DNA of 64,000 nt from Natronorubrum aibiense. GTDB lineage: Archaea > Halobacteriota > Halobacteria > Halobacteriales > Natrialbaceae. Of the stretch, positions 16,778 to 25,590 are shown one piece after another. The notes beneath the pieces were generated by a model. The model did not search any database and was not told where the DNA came from. It saw only the letters and a program-made list of their open reading frames with translations. How positions within the stretch are numbered: the first letter of the stretch is position 1; each line of letters opens with the position of its first letter. The translations under genes and the position numbers were made by a program. The stretch lies in assembly GCF_009392895.1 (NCBI RefSeq), contig NZ_CP045488.1, positions 1,798,001-1,862,000 on the forward strand, read 5' to 3'.

Positions 16778-17695
16778 ATGCCTGCGATTGAACTCGAGGG
16801 GCTGACGAAACGCTTCGGCGACGTCGTCGCCGTCGACGGCCTCGATCTGACCGTCGAAGAGGGCGAGATCTTCGGCTTTCTGGGTCCGAACGGGGCCGGG
16901 AAGTCGACGACGATCGACACGCTGCTCGATTTCATCCGTCCGACCGAGGGCACTGTGACCGTCCTCGGTCACGATGCCCAGACCGAAGGCGAAACGGTCC
17001 GGAGCCGAACCGGCGTGCTCCCCGACGCTTACCACGTCTATGACCGACTGACCGGCCGCCAGCACGTCGAGTTCGCCATCGAGATGAAAGGCGTCGACGA
17101 CGACCCCGAGGCGTTACTCGAGCGTGTCCGGGTCGCCGACGCCGCCGACCGGAAGGCGGGCGGCTACTCGAAGGGGATGCGCCAACGACTGGTACTCGCC
17201 ATGGCGCTGGTTGGCGACCCCGACCTGCTCGTCTTGGACGAACCCTCGACGGGCCTCGATCCGAACGGAGCCCGCGAGATGCGCGAGATCATCCGCCAGG
17301 AGAACGACCGTGGAACGACCGTCTTCTTCTCGAGTCACATCATGGAGCAAGTCGAGGCGGTCTGTGATCGCGTCGCGATCATCGATGACGGCCACCTCGT
17401 CGCCGTCGATACGATCGACGGCCTTCGGGACGCGACGGAGATCGGCGAAACGCTGTACGTCTACGTCTCGACGCTCGACGAGCGTGTTCTTGAGCGAGTC
17501 CGGGGACTCGAGGGTGTCGGGACGGCGGCGATCGACGACGGACGGTTGCGGGTGACCGTCGACGGCGTCTCGAAGTTCGCCGTCTTGTACGCGATCGGCG
17601 AGGTGGCCACGGTGCAGGACTTCTCGGTCGTCGAATCGTCGCTCGAGGACCTGTTCGTCCGCTACACGAACGAGGGACGAGAGGTCGAAGCATGA
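16778..17695 (+). CDS. ABC transporter ATP-binding protein (ABC-2 / NosF-type)
   Basis: 305 residues. Walker A GPNGAGKST (about 38-46), signature YSKGMRQR, Walker B LLVLDEPSTGLDP and the switch His in FFSSHIMEQVE are all intact. The C-terminal ~90 residues are the small regulatory domain typical of ATPases that work with ABC-2 membrane proteins (NosF, CcmA, drug export). The stop overlaps the start of the permease gene by four bases (ATGA at 17692), so the two are one operon and one complex. The substrate cannot be deduced; no nos genes are present. Confidence 0.93.
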   Translation: MPAIELEGLTKRFGDVVAVDGLDLTVEEGEIFGFLGPNGAGKSTTIDTLLDFIRPTEGTVTVLGHDAQTEGETVRSRTGVLPDAYHVYDRLTGRQHVEFAIEMKGVDDDPEALLERVRVADAADRKAGGYSKGMRQRLVLAMALVGDPDLLVLDEPSTGLDPNGAREMREIIRQENDRGTTVFFSSHIMEQVEAVCDRVAIIDDGHLVAVDTIDGLRDATEIGETLYVYVSTLDERVLERVRGLEGVGTAAIDDGRLRVTVDGVSKFAVLYAIGEVATVQDFSVVESSLEDLFVRYTNEGREVEA

Positions 17696-18564
17696 CCTGG
17701 CACGTCGTCGCGAAGAAGGATTTTCGGGATGCCGTCCAGTCGCGGGCGCTGTGGGCGCTCGTTGCCGTCTTTGTCGTCGTCTCGATCGTGTCGACGTACG
17801 CGTACGTCGAAGTCCCCGAGATGTTCGGCTCGCCTGGTGGGGCGACCTTCGGCGGGTTGATCTTCTTTACGATCGGGCTCATTGGGTTGTTCGTACCGCT
17901 GGCAGCGATCGTCGTCTGCTACAAGTCTCTCGCGGGCGAGCGCGAACTCGGGAGCATCAAACTGTTGCTCTCCCTGCCAACGACTCGCGGGCAAGTCTTT
18001 GCCGGAAAGGTTGTCGGCCGAGCCGCCGTCCTCGCGTTCGGGCTCGGTGTTGGCCTCCTCGTCGGTCTCGGATTTGGTGCCGCGTTGCTCGGCGAGGTCG
18101 ACACCGCCGCAATGGTCGTATTCGTACTCGCGACGGTTGCGTTCACGACCGTCTACGCGTCGATCATCGTCGGTATCTCGGCGACAACCGGGTCGACGTC
18201 GCGTGCAACGACGCTGGCGCTCGGCTTCTTCGTCGTGTTCGAGTTGCTGTGGGACGTGATTCCGATGGGAATCCTCTACGTCGTCGAGGGGTTTTCGCTC
18301 CCGACGACGATTCCCGACTGGATGTACCCCCTGATGCAGATCGCGCCGTCCTCGGCGTACTTCTCGGCGATCGTCGCGCTGTTGCCAGACGTTGCACAGC
18401 GCGTCAACGCTGAGCCGGCGCAGGCGGGTTCCGGCGTCAACGTGGCGGCCGCCGAAGCCGAGCCGTTCTACACGTCTCCCGAAATCGGACTCGTCGTCCT
18501 CGCAGGCTGGCTGGTCGTCTCGGTCGCCGTCGGCTACGTCCTGTTCAACGAGTCGGATTTCTAA
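17692..18564 (+). CDS. ABC-2 type permease subunit (NosY-like)
   Basis: 290 residues with six hydrophobic segments (about 18-38, 55-83, 105-130, 140-160, 170-198, 265-285), the standard ABC-2 permease pattern. The conserved cytoplasmic stretch YKSLAGERELGSIKLLLSLP is present, as in NosY-family permeases. Translationally coupled to the ATPase gene. The role is export or lipid/peptide handling at the cytoplasmic membrane; the substrate is unknown. Confidence 0.9.
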   Translation: MTWHVVAKKDFRDAVQSRALWALVAVFVVVSIVSTYAYVEVPEMFGSPGGATFGGLIFFTIGLIGLFVPLAAIVVCYKSLAGERELGSIKLLLSLPTTRGQVFAGKVVGRAAVLAFGLGVGLLVGLGFGAALLGEVDTAAMVVFVLATVAFTTVYASIIVGISATTGSTSRATTLALGFFVVFELLWDVIPMGILYVVEGFSLPTTIPDWMYPLMQIAPSSAYFSAIVALLPDVAQRVNAEPAQAGSGVNVAAAEAEPFYTSPEIGLVVLAGWLVVSVAVGYVLFNESDF

Positions 18565-18593
18565 TGGACACCACCACGTCGGTCGGTGAGCCG

Positions 18594-19424
18594 TTAGACG
18601 GCGTCATCTCCCGCACGAACGGTCCCGGAATCGGTTCCGGCGGATCGGTGACTCGCCTCTCGTCCGCTCGTCCAGAGCAGATCGAACAGCTGAGACTGCG
18701 TCCTGTACAAGGAATCGCTCGTAGTAGAGATACCGACGTAACCATCGGTGTCGCTGGCAGCGAACGCGGTTAGTACGTGAGCGTTATCGTAGAGATAGAT
18801 CCGGCCTTCGATGTTCTCAACTCGTCGAATATCCATAATATCGGTTGCTCGTTCGTAAACGACAGGCGAAACGTTTCCATTCTCGGAAACAATCGCCTGA
18901 ATGGGGATCCCATCGTCTGCCTTGTCGGCGAGCTGTTCGACGTGATGGTTGAGAATCCGTTCGAAGCTGTACGGTGTTGTTATCATTCGAATCTCCGACG
19001 TGGTAGCGGCTGTGAGTTCGGACAGTTTCTCGAGAATTCGATAGCGGTCGGAGTAGGTCCAGCAGATTTCCGACCGCCCTTCAAGTGTCGTCTGGTCTTC
19101 GATTGCGTCTATGAGATGGTCACCGAGACGCTGCATTCGGGATAGCTCCTGGTTGTGCTGACGCTCTTTGAAGTCACAGAACCGGTTGATGGCGGTGTCT
19201 GGTTCGATCGGACTGTACTTTTTTGGCCGACCTGGCTGTACGTCAACGAATCCTTTCTGTTCGAGACTGTCGAGTGCGTCGTACACGCGCGGTTGTGGCA
19301 CGTCGGCACCGTCGGACACTTCCTGTGCAGTTGACGTCCCTCGTTGCAAGAGGCATGCGTAGGCGTTCGCTTCGTACTTGGATAATCCGAGTTCCTTCAA
19401 GTACATTGACGTCTGTGACACCAT
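18594..19424 (-). CDS. TrmB-family transcriptional regulator
   Basis: 276 residues from [20 protein letters not shown]; ATGs upstream in frame are possible. The N-terminal TrmB winged helix is typical ([38 protein letters not shown]), followed by a coiled coil and an effector domain (about 110-260) with [17 protein letters not shown]. TrmB proteins sense sugars or other metabolites and repress or activate nearby genes. It is divergent from the copper amine oxidase gene, and the 236-base spacer holds two inverted repeats, so it may control that enzyme. Confidence 0.88.
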   Translation of the reverse strand: MVSQTSMYLKELGLSKYEANAYACLLQRGTSTAQEVSDGADVPQPRVYDALDSLEQKGFVDVQPGRPKKYSPIEPDTAINRFCDFKERQHNQELSRMQRLGDHLIDAIEDQTTLEGRSEICWTYSDRYRILEKLSELTAATTSEIRMITTPYSFERILNHHVEQLADKADDGIPIQAIVSENGNVSPVVYERATDIMDIRRVENIEGRIYLYDNAHVLTAFAASDTDGYVGISTTSDSLYRTQSQLFDLLWTSGREASHRSAGTDSGTVRAGDDAV

Positions 19425-19466
19425 AGTGACACTAGATAACATACCGCTTGAAGAATCTTTCCTATC

Positions 19467-19483
19467 ATCACACACTTTGTGAT
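19467..19483. promoter_or_regulatory. Inverted repeat ATCACA-n5-TGTGAT near the TrmB promoter
   Basis: A perfect 6-base inverted repeat with a 5-base spacer lies about 43 bases upstream of the TrmB start. Its size and spacing fit an operator for a dimeric winged-helix protein. Autoregulation is inferred from position only. Confidence 0.35.
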
Positions 19484-19541
19484 ACTACGTTCGCTGTGGA
19501 TAGAACGCGTTTTTCATTGCCGCGGTAGGCACTCGAGCTAC

Positions 19542-19555
19542 CTGATAGCTATCAG
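19542..19555. promoter_or_regulatory. Perfect 14-bp palindrome in the TrmB / amine oxidase spacer
   Basis: CTGATAGCTATCAG is its own reverse complement. It is flanked on both sides by GCTAC-type bases, giving a compact symmetrical site. It lies about 45 bases upstream of the TATA-like TGTATAAATTA (19598-19608) of the amine oxidase gene, a normal position for an upstream activator or a TrmB operator. Confidence 0.45.
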
Positions 19556-19660
19556 CTACCACATTCGAGTTGTAAATAACGGCCATTACGGAATGCGTGT
19601 ATAAATTACTCTATCTGTTCGGTCACACAACAAACGTCCAGTGGCCGAGCGTGTTACACC

Positions 19661-21610
19661 ATGAGTAAACAACAAGAATCGACGGCTGTCGATCACCCAC
19701 TTGACCCCCTCACTGCAGCAGAGATCGAAACTGCCGCCGAAATTTTCGAGACGGAAGCCGACATCGGCGACGAGATACAGTATCACAACATCACGCTCGA
19801 CGAACCGTCGAAGGCCGTCGTCAAGACGTTCGAACCCGGCGACTCGTTCGATCGAGAGGCGACGATCGTCGCCAGAGAAAACACCGAAACGTACGAAGGG
19901 ACCGTTTCGATTACCGATAAAACGCTCCTTGAGTGTGAGCATCTGCCGGACGCCGAACCGGCAGTAATGCCCGAAGAGATCGAAGCGGCTCGCGAGGTCG
20001 TCAAGACTGATCCGGAGTGGCGCGAAGCCGCAGCAAAACGCGGTGTGGAGAACTTCGACCTCGTCATGGTTGACCCCTGGTCGGCAAGCGGGTTCGAACC
20101 CGAGGAACACAAGGGCAAACGGCTCTGCCGAGCGATTTCGTGGATTCGCACGAGCGAGAATGACAACGGTCGTGCACGGCCGATCGAGGGATTGTTCGCA
20201 TTTGTTGATCTCGATGAGATGGAAGTTGTCGAAATCGAGGACAACGGCGTTCCCGACCCGGACAATCCGCTCCCACCAGAGGACGCCGACTACCGCGCCG
20301 ACAGGGTCGAAACCAGAGACGACTTCGAACATCTCGACGTCGTCCAGCCCGACGGTCCGAGCTGGGACGTCGACGGCAACAAAGTCGAGTGGCTCGACTG
20401 GGAAATGCAAGTCGGCTGGACCGCTCGGGAGGGACTCGTTTTTCACGACATCAAATTTGACGATGGCAACGACTCGCGCCAAGTGCTTCACCGTGCGTCT
20501 GCGTGCGAAATGGCTGTGCCGTACGGTGATCCGGATCCAAATCACTCTTGGAAGAACGCCTTCGACATCGGCGAGTATCACGTCGGCCGCATGGCCAACG
20601 AACTCACCGAGGGCTGTGACTGTCTCGGCGTTATGAAGTACTTCGACGTGGAGATGAACACCATCGAGGGCGAGGCCAAAACCCTAGAGAGTGCGATCTG
20701 TATGCACGAGGAAGACGACGGCGTCCTCTGGAAACACACCGAGGAGCGCAAACCGCACACCGAGGTCCGGCGGCGTCGCCGTCTCGTCATCTCCTTCATT
20801 GCGACAGTGTACAACTATGACTACGGGTTCTACTGGTACTTCTACCCCGACGGGAGCATCGAGGCCGAAGTGCGTTTGACTGGCGTTGACTCAAACGGCG
20901 TCGTGTCGGCCGACGAGACCGCCGAAGACACCTACGGCCAGTACGCGATCGTCGCGCCGCAGGTGAAAGCCCCGATCCATCAGCACTTCTTCAACTTCCG
21001 GCTGGACTTCGACATCGACGGCAGTCCGATGCGAGCCTACGAGGTCCACAACGAACCAACGGGCAGCGAACGGAACCGGAAGAACGCGTTCCGGGCGAAA
21101 GAGACGTTGCTAAAGCGAGAGAACGAGGCCCGCCAGGACATCGACCCGCTTCGCGGCCGGTACTGGCGGATCGCCAGCAGCGAGACCGAAAATTCCTACG
21201 GACGCAGCTGCGGCTACAAGCTCGAGCCCCACGCCAACGTCTCGGCACCGATGAAGCCGACCTCGAGTTATATGGAACGCTCGGGATTCATCCAGAACCA
21301 CTTCTGGGTAACGCCGTACGACGACGACGAGCGGTTCGCCGCGGGAGACTACCCAAATCTGAACGACGACACGACCGGGTTACCCGAGTGGACGGAACAG
21401 GACCGGTCGCTTGTCGACGAGGACCTCGTCGTCTGGTACACCCAGGGCGTCAACCACGTGCCTCGAGCAGAGGACTGGCCTATCCTCCCAGTCGAGATTG
21501 CGAGCTTTCATCTCAAACCCGAGGGATTCCTCGACAGCAATCCCTCGATTTCCCTGCCGCCTGAACCGTGTCACACCGAGTACGATCTCACCAGCCCCGG
21601 TGACGATTGA
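19661..21610 (+). CDS. Copper amine oxidase (primary-amine oxidase, TPQ-dependent)
   Basis: 649 residues. The enzyme oxidises primary amines to aldehydes with release of ammonia and H2O2. The TPQ precursor is Tyr386 in VYNYDYGF. The catalytic-base Asp is in AFDIGEYHVG (about 302). The copper ligands are the HQH pair at 440-442 and the His in GVNHVPRAEDWPI. The end WPILPVEIASF..LKPEGFLDSNPS is classic. There is no signal peptide, so it appears cytoplasmic, which is usual for the Arthrobacter-like group. The promoter TATAAAT at about 19600 leaves a leader of roughly 30 bases. The divergent TrmB regulator suggests induction by an amine or linked carbon source. Confidence 0.95.
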   Translation: MSKQQESTAVDHPLDPLTAAEIETAAEIFETEADIGDEIQYHNITLDEPSKAVVKTFEPGDSFDREATIVARENTETYEGTVSITDKTLLECEHLPDAEPAVMPEEIEAAREVVKTDPEWREAAAKRGVENFDLVMVDPWSASGFEPEEHKGKRLCRAISWIRTSENDNGRARPIEGLFAFVDLDEMEVVEIEDNGVPDPDNPLPPEDADYRADRVETRDDFEHLDVVQPDGPSWDVDGNKVEWLDWEMQVGWTAREGLVFHDIKFDDGNDSRQVLHRASACEMAVPYGDPDPNHSWKNAFDIGEYHVGRMANELTEGCDCLGVMKYFDVEMNTIEGEAKTLESAICMHEEDDGVLWKHTEERKPHTEVRRRRRLVISFIATVYNYDYGFYWYFYPDGSIEAEVRLTGVDSNGVVSADETAEDTYGQYAIVAPQVKAPIHQHFFNFRLDFDIDGSPMRAYEVHNEPTGSERNRKNAFRAKETLLKRENEARQDIDPLRGRYWRIASSETENSYGRSCGYKLEPHANVSAPMKPTSSYMERSGFIQNHFWVTPYDDDERFAAGDYPNLNDDTTGLPEWTEQDRSLVDEDLVVWYTQGVNHVPRAEDWPILPVEIASFHLKPEGFLDSNPSISLPPEPCHTEYDLTSPGDD

Positions 21611-21832
21611 CGACGGCACGGACCGTCGGCTGTAAGTAACAGCCGCCGTACCTGTCGGACTGCTTACTTCTATTGTCCGTTGAACGGCCGGACAGCGACC
21701 GCGTCTCGACGAATCATCATCGCCGACAACTGCTGAGTGGTAACGAAATTCCTTGACTGTGTCTCTCGGCCGTTATCATAGCATGATACTCTCCCCATCC
21801 AGTTCCCGTCATTCTCGCCCGGAGGTGCGACG

Positions 21833-22630
21833 ATGATCGAACTGGCAGCGCTGGCCCGTATCGACCTCGCGTTGTTCTTCGGCATCGGCGTTCTCGGCGG
21901 CGTCCACTGTATCGGAATGTGTGGTCCGGTCGTTTCGATGTACGATACTGCGAAGACGTACGATCGCTCGACCGGGACGATATCGACACAAGCGATGTAT
22001 TACCACGGACTGTTCAACCTCGGTCGGACGACGAGCTACGCGACGCTCGGCGGACTGTTCGGAACGCTGGGGGGCGTACTGTATCTGACGATGGATTCGC
22101 TACTGGCGGTAACAAACGCAGTCCGTGGAACAGTCGGCGTCGCTCTCGGCCTCCTCATTATCTGTCACGGTATCGGTGCCGTCATGGGCCGACACACGAG
22201 CGTCCTTCATCGTCTTCCGATTCCAGGGATTACCATCAACCGTCTCTTGAACGGTGCCTCGAGCCGTCTCGCTCGTGTCGCGGATGGCCCTGGAATCATC
22301 GGATTGGGGCTGATCCACGGGCTGGTTCCGTGTCCGATGCTGTACGCAACGTTCGTCTACGTTTTTGCCGTCGGTTCTCCTGCAGTCGGTGTCGCCGCAC
22401 TCACCGCCTTCGGTCTCGGAACCGTTCCGGCCGTTTTTCTCTACGGAACGACTCTCGGCTCGCTCGGACCACGTCGTATGGCTCGGCTTCACCGCGGTCT
22501 CGGTGTCACATTTGTTATCCTCGGATACGTGCTCTTCGCCCACGGATTGATGGCACTGGGCGTTCATCTTCCGCATCCGGAATTACCACACTATCTGCCC
22601 ACGGAGCTACAGGGCAGTGGGAACCACTAA
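21833..22630 (+). CDS. UreH/SafE-like membrane protein (DsbD-type transmembrane domain)
   Basis: 265 residues with about six membrane helices in two similar halves. The first half has GGVHCIGMCGPVVSM and the second GLIHGLVPCPMLYATF. The CxxxC and PC motifs in equivalent helices mark the UreH-like / sulfite exporter TauE-SafE group related to DsbD and CcdA. Relatives move metal ions (Ni, Cu) or electrons across the membrane. Transport of copper would fit the upstream copper enzyme, but that link is inference from position (222 bases away, same strand). Confidence 0.82.
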   Translation: MIELAALARIDLALFFGIGVLGGVHCIGMCGPVVSMYDTAKTYDRSTGTISTQAMYYHGLFNLGRTTSYATLGGLFGTLGGVLYLTMDSLLAVTNAVRGTVGVALGLLIICHGIGAVMGRHTSVLHRLPIPGITINRLLNGASSRLARVADGPGIIGLGLIHGLVPCPMLYATFVYVFAVGSPAVGVAALTAFGLGTVPAVFLYGTTLGSLGPRRMARLHRGLGVTFVILGYVLFAHGLMALGVHLPHPELPHYLPTELQGSGNH

Positions 22631-22714
22631 CAACCACTACTCTCGGATCAGGAGACGTAAACCGACTACGCTCGAGAAAGCCGTGCCGGCGTTCCCAATT
22701 GCTGAGATGTCTTG

Positions 22715-22732
22715 GTCGCTCACGTGAGCGAC
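22715..22732. promoter_or_regulatory. Perfect 18-bp palindrome GTCGCTCACGTGAGCGAC
   Basis: Both halves are exactly complementary with no spacer. It lies 84 bases before the DUF5815 start and about 85 bases after the UreH-like gene. It may be an operator for a dimeric regulator, or a cruciform/terminator-like element. Long perfect palindromes are uncommon by chance, but GC-rich ones occur more easily here. Confidence 0.35.
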
Positions 22733-22815
22733 AATGATCGGTGTGTCAGCCACGTGCGGAGCCGACGCCACACCGAGTCGTCGCCCTTATGGCCGATCCA
22801 GTCCAACGATGGCCA

Positions 22816-23352
22816 ATGGCACAGCCCCGCGTACCCGGTTCCGGCGGTGATCGGACGCTCGAGTTACCCTGTGGGACGACGATCGATCCACACGAGATCG
22901 ACCTCGGGATGCGCGAGTACACCTGCAGTTGTGGCGACGCACACGCCGTCGTCACCGACGTACACCCGCCATCTCGGTTTTTCCCCGAATCACTCGTGAC
23001 CGTCCTGCAAGAGACGATCGAGACCGACGACGAGTTCGACGAGTTCGGCACGCCTCACCTGTTGGGCGTCGTCTTAGAGGAGTTTCCCGAAAAGGTCGTC
23101 TCTTATGACAGCAGCAACGAGGGCGGCGTCGGCTACGCGATGGTGTGGGTCACCGACTTCGACTCCCGACGCCTCCACGAGATCATCGTCGAACTCGTCG
23201 TCGAACTCATGGAGCACGCGATCAGCCACGCCGAGGACGACGCTGCCATCACCGACTTCGAGTCACAGATGCTCGAGTTCGACGTCGGCGAGTTCGTCGA
23301 GCAGTACCGCCGCCAGCGCGACTTCGAGAGCGAACACGACCGCGCGCTCTGA
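22816..23352 (+). CDS. Haloarchaeal DUF5815 family protein
   Basis: 178 residues from ATG 22816 (MAQPRVPGSGGDRTLELPCG); 25 upstream codons are not family-like. The N-terminus has a Cys/His set (LELPCG, YTCSCGDAHAVVTDVH) that could bind zinc. The middle GTPHLLGVVLEEFPE and helical VWVTDFDSRRLHEIIVELVVELMEHA are typical of the DUF5815 family as I remember it. It is soluble and acidic. It is convergent with the histidine kinase gene, with 16 bases between stops. Function unknown. Confidence 0.85.
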   Translation: MAQPRVPGSGGDRTLELPCGTTIDPHEIDLGMREYTCSCGDAHAVVTDVHPPSRFFPESLVTVLQETIETDDEFDEFGTPHLLGVVLEEFPEKVVSYDSSNEGGVGYAMVWVTDFDSRRLHEIIVELVVELMEHAISHAEDDAAITDFESQMLEFDVGEFVEQYRRQRDFESEHDRAL

Positions 23353-23368
23353 GCGGTCTTGAGTCCCC

Positions 23369-25306
23369 TCATCCGTCTTTTTCGACGCCGCGGAACTCGA
23401 ATCGCGCGCCGCCGGCCTCGCTCTCTGCGATGGTCACCGACCACCCGTGGGCGTCGGCGATCCGTTCGACGATCGCGAGTCCGAAGCCGGTGCCGCCGGC
23501 CCTCGAATAGCCGGTTTCGAACACTGAATCGCGCTCGTCGGGTGGGATTCCCGGGCCGTTGTCTGCGACGTAAAACCCGGACGGGAGTGCGCCGATCGTG
23601 ACGGTGACGGCTGTCGTGTCGTCGGTTGGCCTGTTGTCCCGTCGGGACCGTCCTGCGGACTCCGTCGAGCCGCGCTCGACGCTGCTGTCGGCCACAGGCT
23701 GACTGCCCGCCGAGCCGTACTCGACGCCGTTCTGACGAGCGTGCGAGTCAGGGCGTGTCGAGCCATGCTCGACACTGTTTCGGACCAGGTTCTCGAGGAG
23801 ACGTTTGAGCCTCGATCGATCGCCATAGACGACGCTGTCGGTGGTAACCTCGAGCCGCGCGTTGCCGGTCTCGACGTGGTCCCAACACGTTCGTGCGGCC
23901 GTTGCGAGGGCGATCGGTTCGGGATCGGTGACCGGCCGGTCTTCGCGGGCGACCATCAGAATGTCTTCGATCAGACCCTGCATGCGCTCGTGGGCCGCTG
24001 CAACCGCCCCGAGGTGCTCGTTGTCGGTCTGCTCGCGGGCTAACTCGAGTTTGCCCTGTGCCACGTTCAGCGGGTTTCGAAGGTCGTGGGAGACGATACT
24101 CGCGAACGACTCGAGACGGTCGTTCTGCCGTTTCAGTTTACGCTCGCGCGCCTTGCGCTCCGTGATATCACGGAGGACGCCGACGGTCCCCCGAAACGTG
24201 CCGTCCTCGTCGCGCGGGAGCAACGCGATGTGGTTTTCGTTCGGGAACTGGTCTCCGTCTTTGGTGTGGAGATCCAGTTCGAACGAGGCCTTCTCGTGGT
24301 CGTCACGTTTCAACAGGCGTCGAATCTCCCGCTCGCCCGTGGCGATGTCCTCGTCGTCGAGAACGAGCGAGACGTGTTCACCGATCAGTTCGCCGGGTTC
24401 GTACCCCATCGTCGTCAGGTCCGCGTCGGTCGGTGGGATCACGTTCGTGAAGACGCCGTCGGCGTCCAGGACGTACACCTCGTCGGGGATCGCCTCGAGG
24501 ATCGTCTCGTAGCGCTCGAGTTCGCGCTCGCGCTTCTTTCGGTCGGTGATATCGCGAACGGTACAGATGAGATCGTCGTGTTCGGTCCGCGAAAGTGTGT
24601 GATCGACGATGATTTGTTCCCCATTCGAACTGACACAGACCGACTCGCCGTGCCAGCCGCCCGTCTCCATCACCATCGGGAGCAGTTCCTCGGTGACGTA
24701 CGTGGCCTCGTCGTCCTCGTACAGGATCTCCCAGTGGTTGCCGATCAAGTCGTCGGGGTCGTACCCGAAACAGTTGGCATACGACTGGTTGACGTAGGTG
24801 AATCGCCCTTCGTCATCGAGGAGACTGATCCCCTCTTGTGCGGTCTCGATCGCCTGAAACTGTCGTTTTCGTTGTCGACGCGATCGCATCGTTTCGACGG
24901 CGTTGACGATCCGGTTTGCCAACACGGGATACTGCTCTGTCTCCTCGCCTCGCTGGACGTAGTCCGTGACACCTGAGGCGATGGCGTCGCTGGCGAGTGC
25001 TTCGGACCCGTTTTTCGGAAACAGGATAAACGGGAGTTCGGCGTCTCGCTCGCGGACGCGTTGTAAAAACTCGAGGCCATTCATTTCGGGAATCTCGTAC
25101 GCCGAGACGATACAGTCGGTCGACTGATTCGCGAGGATTTCGAGTCCGTTTGGTACGGAGAGAGCCGTGACTGTCTCGAAACGATCACGTTCGCGCTCGA
25201 GATTCGTCGCTGCTAGGGCTGTGGCTTCCGGATCGGCACCCACGTATAAGATGTGGATGCAGTTCGACTGGGCGTTCTCGCGCGATGATCCGCCCGGCGT
25301 GTTCAT
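23369..25306 (-). CDS. Sensor histidine kinase, REC-PAS-PAS-HisKA-HATPase
   Basis: 645 residues from MNTPGGSSRENAQ. A receiver-like domain (about 15-135, ILYVGADPEATALAATNL) is followed by PAS-1 (about 150-265), PAS-2 with PAC (about 275-390), HisKA with SHDLRNPLNVAQGK (phosphorylatable His), and HATPase with N box LLENLVRNSVEHGS, G1 DNGPGIP and G2 GGTGFGLAIV. There are no membrane segments, so it is a cytoplasmic sensor. Between N box and G1 is an insert of about 50 residues with three copies of a VE(H/Y/R)GS(T/A) repeat. The output partner is unknown. Confidence 0.92.
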   Translation of the reverse strand: MNTPGGSSRENAQSNCIHILYVGADPEATALAATNLERERDRFETVTALSVPNGLEILANQSTDCIVSAYEIPEMNGLEFLQRVRERDAELPFILFPKNGSEALASDAIASGVTDYVQRGEETEQYPVLANRIVNAVETMRSRRQRKRQFQAIETAQEGISLLDDEGRFTYVNQSYANCFGYDPDDLIGNHWEILYEDDEATYVTEELLPMVMETGGWHGESVCVSSNGEQIIVDHTLSRTEHDDLICTVRDITDRKKRERELERYETILEAIPDEVYVLDADGVFTNVIPPTDADLTTMGYEPGELIGEHVSLVLDDEDIATGEREIRRLLKRDDHEKASFELDLHTKDGDQFPNENHIALLPRDEDGTFRGTVGVLRDITERKARERKLKRQNDRLESFASIVSHDLRNPLNVAQGKLELAREQTDNEHLGAVAAAHERMQGLIEDILMVAREDRPVTDPEPIALATAARTCWDHVETGNARLEVTTDSVVYGDRSRLKRLLENLVRNSVEHGSTRPDSHARQNGVEYGSAGSQPVADSSVERGSTESAGRSRRDNRPTDDTTAVTVTIGALPSGFYVADNGPGIPPDERDSVFETGYSRAGGTGFGLAIVERIADAHGWSVTIAESEAGGARFEFRGVEKDG

Positions 25307-25590
25307 GCATACATCACTCTCCAGTACGGAGATATAGGTTGGGTCCGAGCGGATTGACAAGGGATGCCATCATAGTCCTATCGGAACGAGCACGTGCTCG
25401 AGGCGGTTGCGTTCGGAGTCCACCTCCCGCGTGTTCCTCGCTGTACGATGGATGAGCGGATGGCTGAGAGCGCTGAGCGGCCGCGCTCGGAAGTGCGCGC
25501 GACTGCAGTTCGAATTTCGAAAAGCCATTTCGAGATTCGTACTGTATCGTGGGGCTTATTACGATGTACGAACTTCGGATGAACAAGCAA

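Noticed and set aside
20085-20105. GGTTCGAACC-like T-arm sequence that could suggest a tRNA
   Set aside because: It lies inside the copper amine oxidase frame and no acceptor or anticodon stem can be built around it.
25387-25400. 14-bp palindrome CGAGCACGTGCTCG between the histidine kinase and carB
   Set aside because: GC-rich CACGTG-type palindromes of this length are expected by chance here, and it is not placed next to either promoter.
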